Shown piece by piece: positions 29,942-32,934 of a DNA stretch of 32,934 bases. Position numbers and translations under genes: made by a program. This DNA is from Pseudomonadota bacterium. GTDB taxonomy: Bacteria > Pseudomonadota > Gammaproteobacteria > Burkholderiales > Burkholderiaceae_C. The stretch's first letter is position 1; every line of letters starts with the position of its first letter. The DNA lies in contig JAKOZT010000038.1 of assembly GCA_029779845.1 (NCBI GenBank), positions 1 to 32,934 of the forward strand, in the 5' to 3' direction. Below the pieces are notes generated by a model, which was not told the DNA's origin, searched no databases, and worked only from the letters and a program-made list of their open reading frames with translations.

Positions 29942-30301
29942 TCACTCTCGGTAGATGATGCCTTGCGGGGGAGCCTGAAGGAGACGAAGTAGGGATTCGC
30001 AGTGTTCTACAAGCTCGGAGTCCGAGGCTGAGCCCAACTGGGACTTGAGTTCTTCGTACTCCTTGCGGTAGGCATCGGTCCCGATAAACGAAGAGTAGTT
30101 CCGCTTCTGGAACACGGTGCCGACTACCTCACGAAGCGCTGAGTACTTTGCTGCCTCTTTCGGGCGACGCTCCGAACAGAGTGCGATAGACAACTCCATC
30201 GAAGCGACGAATGAGGCTGGCGCTGGAAACTGTGGCTCCGCAATCACCGGTGTGACCAAGGCAACAAGCAACAAGGCAGATAGCGTGAGGCATCGGAGCA
30301 T
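29942..30301 (-). CDS. Small secreted protein (cassette 5)
   Basis: A 119-aa protein with a clear Sec signal peptide (LTLSALLLVALVTPVIA, cleavage likely after A21) and a helical, charged mature part of about 98 residues with two cysteines (C42 and one in EHCESLL) that could form a disulphide in the periplasm. No family recognised. The ATG is five bases after the neighbouring attC core GTTAGGC, so the core's own AGGC is the only ribosome-site candidate. The stop is 77 bases before its attC. Confidence 0.75.
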   Translation of the reverse strand: MLRCLTLSALLLVALVTPVIAEPQFPAPASFVASMELSIALCSERRPKEAAKYSALREVVGTVFQKRNYSSFIGTDAYRKEYEELKSQLGSASDSELVEHCESLLRLLQAPPQGIIYRE

Positions 30302-30306
30302 ATGCG

Positions 30307-30433
30307 GCCTAACGTTTGAGCTGAGGGGCGGACGCCGGTGAGACGGCTTGGCCGCGAGGCGAATGATAGACAGCGAGAGCCTCGCGGCCAAGCTGGCTTG
30401 CCGGTGGCCGTCCCCTCCAGCGAAGGGTTAGGC
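30307..30433 (-). repeat. attC site, first subfamily (127 bp)
   Basis: Cores GCCTAAC (30307-30313) and GTTAGGC (30427-30433). Confidence 0.95.
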
Positions 30434-30442
30434 CTCCGTTGG

Positions 30443-30485
30443 TTGAGTTGAGGTAAGATGTGTACAAATCTTCTGAGGGGTACAC
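30443..30485 (+). promoter_or_regulatory. vapBC promoter and operator
   Basis: TTGAGT (30443-30448) and TAAGAT (30453-30458) are weak promoter-like boxes with short spacing. The clear feature is an inverted repeat GTGTAC (30460-30465) and GTACAC (30480-30485) directly before the ribosome site, the usual layout of the operator bound by the VapBC complex for self-repression. Confidence 0.6.
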
Positions 30486-30488
30486 AAA

Positions 30489-30683
30489 GTGAGAACCAAC
30501 ATTGAGATTGACGACAAGCTCATGAAGGAAGCGCTTCGGTATACCGGCGCCAAGACCAAGCGCGAGGCTGTGGAGCGCGGCCTGCGAACGCTCGTGCAAC
30601 TGGGCAAGCAAGTAGAAGTTCGCAAAATGCGAGGCAAGCTGCATTGGGAAGGCGATCTTGAAGCCATGAGGACAGACAAATGA
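30489..30683 (+). CDS. vapB: VapB-type antitoxin (cassette 4, reversed)
   Basis: A 64-aa antitoxin. The N-terminal ribbon-helix-helix (RTNIEIDDKLMKEALRYTG, TKREAVERGLRTLVQ) binds the operator; the C-terminal tail with LHWEGDLEAMR should wrap the toxin. GTG start with GAGGGG eight bases upstream. Its last codons overlap vapC (ATGA). It lies on the plus strand, against the direction of all other cassette genes, so it relies on its own promoter and not on the integron's. Confidence 0.92.
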   Translation: MRTNIEIDDKLMKEALRYTGAKTKREAVERGLRTLVQLGKQVEVRKMRGKLHWEGDLEAMRTDK

Positions 30684-31081
30684 TCCTTGTGGACTCCAGC
30701 GTTTGGATCGACTTCTTCCGGGGTATCGACACGCCGCAGGGTGACCGGCTGGACGCACTGCTTGCGCAGGAGCGCATCGCTGTGGGCGACTTGATCATGG
30801 TGGAGGTGCTCCAAGGCTTCCGATCGGAGAAGGACTTCGAGCAAGCGCGCAAGACGCTTGACGCATTTGAGTTCATTGAACTCGGGGGCCTCGATGTCGC
30901 CGTACAGGCGGCCCGCAACTACAGAAAGCTTCAGTCCCTCGGCTACACCGTGCGCAAGACTATCGACACGATCATCGCGACGAAGTGCATTCAGTCGGGC
31001 TACAGGCTTCTACACGCAGACAGGGACTTCGAGCCATTTACGGAGCACTTGGGGCTCAAGGTGGAGTATTCGGAGGCCTAA
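30680..31081 (+). CDS. vapC: VapC-type PIN-domain ribonuclease toxin (cassette 4, reversed)
   Basis: A 133-aa PIN-domain toxin with all four acidic active-site residues: D5 (LVDSSVWIDFF), E42 (VEVLQGF), D96 (KTIDTIIATKC) and D114 (HADRDFEPF). VapC toxins cleave tRNA or rRNA when released from VapB. Coupled to vapB by overlap. The stop TAA is supplied by the attC core at 31076-31082, in the part of the core that stays with the excised cassette, so excision would keep the gene whole. Confidence 0.95.
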   Translation: MILVDSSVWIDFFRGIDTPQGDRLDALLAQERIAVGDLIMVEVLQGFRSEKDFEQARKTLDAFEFIELGGLDVAVQAARNYRKLQSLGYTVRKTIDTIIATKCIQSGYRLLHADRDFEPFTEHLGLKVEYSEA

Positions 31082-31201
31082 CGTTTGAGCTGAGCCGCAA
31101 GCGCCGGTGTGGCGCTTGGCCCGCTGGACGGATGATGAGCCACGCCGGCCGGCGGGCCAAGTGCCATGCCGGTGCTTGTCGGCTCCAGCGAAGGGTTAGG
31201 C
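31076..31201 (-). repeat. attC site, second subfamily (126 bp)
   Basis: Cores GCCTAAC (31076-31082) and GTTAGGC (31195-31201). Loop has GAGCCACGCCGGCCGGCGGG, diverged from relatives. Confidence 0.94.
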
Positions 31202-31741
31202 GTTACTGCGGCACTTCGCGTACATGTAGCAAGCTCTGGGTATGGATGAGATGTTTGGATGGATTGTGTACTGCTCAAACCTACCCTCCCGGTTGAAGCC
31301 TGATTTCTCCAGAGTTCGTCGAGAAGCCTTATTGTCTACGTCGCAGGTTGCCTGGACGCGATAGATGCCAGGAAGGGAAAACAACTGGCTGACCAAGGCC
31401 TCGATAGCCTCGGGCATGAAGCCGTGGCCCCATTCGCGTTTTGCCAAGACGTACCCGATGTCGACCATATGCCCCTGGAACCGAGCATCGAGCATACCGA
31501 TCGGTTCATCGTGGTCCTGACGAGTAATTACGTAGGGAAGGCGGTCTTCACCTTCCCAGGACTTCAAACAGTCGCCGATAAACTCCTGAGTCTGACTGAC
31601 TTCTGTGTGCGGCCGCCAGATCATGTAATGCGCTACATCGGGGTCTTGTCCATATGCGGCGAAGATGCGTGAGGCATCCGATGCGTTTGGCTTTCTGAGT
31701 CGCAACCTGTGCGTATTGAGAGTCTCTGGAAGTAGGGGCAT
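31196..31741 (-). CDS. GNAT acetyltransferase, RimJ-like (cassette 3)
   Basis: A 181-aa N-acetyltransferase. It begins with the RLRLRKPNASDASRIFAAYG pattern of RimJ/RimL-type enzymes, has the acetyl-CoA loop RxxGxG as REWGHGF (102-108) and the ASRRTLEKSGFNREG segment (139-153). The acceptor could be a protein N-terminus or a small molecule; not decidable. The start follows the attC core by 12 bases without a clear ribosome site; the stop TAA is in the attC core. Confidence 0.92.
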   Translation of the reverse strand: MPLLPETLNTHRLRLRKPNASDASRIFAAYGQDPDVAHYMIWRPHTEVSQTQEFIGDCLKSWEGEDRLPYVITRQDHDEPIGMLDARFQGHMVDIGYVLAKREWGHGFMPEAIEALVSQLFSLPGIYRVQATCDVDNKASRRTLEKSGFNREGRFEQYTIHPNISSIPRACYMYAKCRSNA

Positions 31742-31753
31742 GGGAGTTGTGAC

Positions 31754-31880
31754 GCCTAACGTTTGAGCTGAGGGGCGGACGCCGGCGAGACGGCTTGGCC
31801 GCGAGGCGGATGATAGACAGCGAGCGCCTCGCGGCCAAGCTGGCTTGCCGGTGGCCGTCCCCTCCAGTGAAGGGTTAGGC
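31754..31880 (-). repeat. attC site, first subfamily (127 bp)
   Basis: Cores GCCTAAC (31754-31760) and GTTAGGC (31874-31880). One change in the outer arm (CCAGTGAAGG). Confidence 0.95.
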
Positions 31881-31935
31881 GCCGCTGTGTGGCGGAGCAC
31901 CCGGGAACGAACATGCTTGACCCAAAGAGGCAAGC

Positions 31936-32322
31936 TCAGGCTATTGGCTCCACAAGATGACGCCTGTTCTCCGCTGGCGCGAACGGCTCCGGCCAGTACT
32001 CAACGAGCTTGACGATCTTGCCTGCGTGGACTGTGAAGAAGGAAATGGGCTCAGCCGTTTGTGTACCGTCAGTGAGGCTGACCTGGGTGACGACGGATTC
32101 CCCGCTGGCAACGAGGCGGTTGATGTGAAACCGCCAGCGAGCTGTTGTTGGGTATTCGGCATTCATCTGGCAGAAGCGCTCCGGGCCGCGGATGCGTTCC
32201 CCGGATTGCGGCCACTCCATGATGAACTCTGGCGCGAGCACCGACTTGACAGAGCGGAAGTCGTTGGTCGCCATCAGGCGCCAGAACTCGCGAACCACAG
32301 ACTCTGCTGATTGCTCCGACAT
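31936..32322 (-). CDS. SnoaL/NTF2-like fold protein (cassette 2)
   Basis: A 128-aa protein with the cone-shaped NTF2-like pattern: VVREFWRLMATNDFRSVKSVLAPEF, then GERIRGPERFCQMNAEYP, and the closing strand FFTVHAGKIVKLVEYWPEPF. Such proteins act as small-molecule isomerases, hydrolases or binding proteins. The stop lies 55 bases before its attC. Start ATG without a clear ribosome site. Confidence 0.9.
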   Translation of the reverse strand: MSEQSAESVVREFWRLMATNDFRSVKSVLAPEFIMEWPQSGERIRGPERFCQMNAEYPTTARWRFHINRLVASGESVVTQVSLTDGTQTAEPISFFTVHAGKIVKLVEYWPEPFAPAENRRHLVEPIA

Positions 32323-32344
32323 GGGCAGTGAGTTGGCTTGCGAC

Positions 32345-32470
32345 GCCTAACGTTTGAGCTGAGCCGCAAGCGCCGGCGTGATGCTTGGCCCGCCGGATGG
32401 ATGATGTACTACTCCAGGAGGCGGGCCAAGTGCCACGCCGGTGCTTGTCGGCTCCAGCGAAGGGTTAGGC
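32345..32470 (-). repeat. attC site, second subfamily (126 bp)
   Basis: Cores GCCTAAC (32345-32351) and GTTAGGC (32464-32470). Confidence 0.95.
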
Positions 32471-32896
32471 CTCACTCAGGTAGCCCCGCTCGATGGCGGA
32501 TGCCTGATTCTTGAAGATGGCCATAGCTGTAAGCAAGCGCCTGAAGCCGAGCTTGCCGTAGAAGCCTTCCTTGCCTGGCACGGAGTAGAGGATGATCTTC
32601 GCGTGCCCGCGAGAAGCCTCGACCAGGCGGGAGATCATTTCGCGGCCGAGGCCGGAGCCTTGATGGCTGGGCATGACTGCAACATCACAGATGTAGGAGC
32701 AGTCCGCTCCGTCCGCCAGGACGCGCCCGGCGGCGACAAGTTTCTGCTGTTCGTAGGCGAAGAACTTGTACCTACTGTTTGTGAACACGATGCGCAGATG
32801 CTCCGCGCTCTTGTTGCCCAAGGGCGCCAACCGATAAAGCGATTCGAGCTCACTCCAATCGACTTGGTCTTCGCTGTTCGTCCACGTGATGGGCAT
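32465..32896 (-). CDS. GNAT acetyltransferase (cassette 1 of window)
   Basis: A 143-aa N-acetyltransferase. Motif A is DVAVMPSHQGSGLGREMI (71-88) with the acetyl-CoA loop QGSGLG (79-84), and motif B is GFYGKLGF (111-118). Substrate unknown; small GNATs are frequent in cassette arrays. The stop TAA lies in the attC core at 32464-32470. The start at 32896 lies 19 bases after the next attC core. Confidence 0.93.
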   Translation of the reverse strand: MPITWTNSEDQVDWSELESLYRLAPLGNKSAEHLRIVFTNSRYKFFAYEQQKLVAAGRVLADGADCSYICDVAVMPSHQGSGLGREMISRLVEASRGHAKIILYSVPGKEGFYGKLGFRRLLTAMAIFKNQASAIERGYLSEA

Positions 32897-32915
32897 GAGC
32901 GGTGCGCTTTGTGAG

Positions 32916-32934
32916 GCCTAACGTTTGAGCTGAG
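32916..32934 (-). repeat. attC site, cut by window edge
   Basis: First 19 bases, GCCTAACGTTTGAGCTGAG, identical to the start of all other sites, so the array continues to the right. Confidence 0.92.

Larger units (their letters stand above)
24603..32934 (-). mobile_element. Chromosomal integron gene cassette array
   Basis: Fourteen cassettes separated by near-identical 126-127-bp attC sites. On the plus strand each site begins GCCTAACGTTTGAGCTGAG and ends CAGCGAAGGGTTAGGC. The right-hand (plus-strand) L box has one extra base compared with the left-hand one (GCTGGAGCCG versus GCTGAGCCG on the complementary reading), and the genes lie on the minus strand, so cassettes run right to left. The last cassette is at the left, next to an IS cluster; attI and the integrase should be to the right of the window and are not seen. 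The long, uniform sites are the mark of a sedentary chromosomal integron. Confidence 0.95.

Noticed and set aside
25270..31933. Long N-terminal extensions of cassette proteins (for example reading LSLSIIRLAAKPSRRRPPLSSN or PSLERTATGKPAWPRG)
   Set aside because: The same peptide occurs before unrelated proteins because it is the translated attC site. Starts after the core were used.
25270..32934. Repeated blocks as a CRISPR array or ordinary dispersed repeats
   Set aside because: Units are 126-127 bases with inverted-repeat ends, GTTRRRY-type cores and genes of variable length between them; these are attC sites, not CRISPR repeats.

Overview
The window looks like chromosomal DNA of a high-GC betaproteobacterium, probably order Burkholderiales (Rubrivivax/Leptothrix/Ideonella-like). 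The evidence is very high GC with almost exclusively G/C third codon positions in the core genes, a DctPQM TRAP transporter next to a fused 5-oxoprolinase, and a long chromosomal integron array. This placement is inferred from gene content and base composition; no rRNA or tRNA is present to confirm it. Bases 1-19,300 are ordinary, densely packed core chromosome. In order they hold a partial SGNH/TesA-like arylesterase divergent from a YbbA-like ABC ATPase; a minus-strand operon dctP-dctQ-dctM-nnr (TRAP transporter plus NAD(P)HX repair enzyme); a divergent plus-strand unit with a winged-helix regulator, a 1205-aa 5-oxoprolinase, a membrane protein and an Mrr-like protein; a lipoprotein/coiled-coil pair; a CHASE-PAS-PAS hybrid histidine kinase; an FAD oxidoreductase; a ClpP-family protease; and several small conserved genes (DUF1330, VOC, DUF1871-like, DUF2238/YjdF). 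The TRAP and oxoprolinase units share a 104-bp intergenic region with a palindrome inside the dctP promoter, and together suggest regulated import and ring-opening of 5-oxoproline or a related cyclic carboxylate. Bases 19,300-21,000 look like a fossil end of an integron array: DUF488, BON-domain and YhhN genes on the minus strand, with a degenerate attC site (about 19,724-19,812) whose inner stem and loop still match the working sites to the right. Bases 21,010-24,602 are an IS scar: a truncated IS3-family (IS407-like) element, a 3' fragment of an IS30-family transposase, a truncated IS630-family element inserted in it at a TA, and a nearly complete 1.2-kb IS3-family element with about 45-bp inverted repeats but a frameshifted orfB. 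The last IS sits in the loop of an attC site and leaves only half of it. Bases 24,603-32,934 are a chromosomal integron cassette array with 13 complete attC sites of 126-127 bp, half of one at the left and the first 19 bases of another at the right edge. attC asymmetry and gene direction show that cassettes read right to left (minus strand), so attI and the integrase should lie beyond the right edge. The sites fall into two subfamilies that share outer arms but differ in inner stem. The 14 cassettes encode RDD and DUF2127 membrane proteins, two near-identical VOC proteins, DUF2200, two GNAT acetyltransferases, a SnoaL-like protein, a secreted small protein, unknown proteins, a duplicated cassette of doubtful coding capacity, and a VapBC toxin-antitoxin pair placed opposite to every other cassette gene. 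Many cassette genes borrow their stop codon (TAA) from the attC core.
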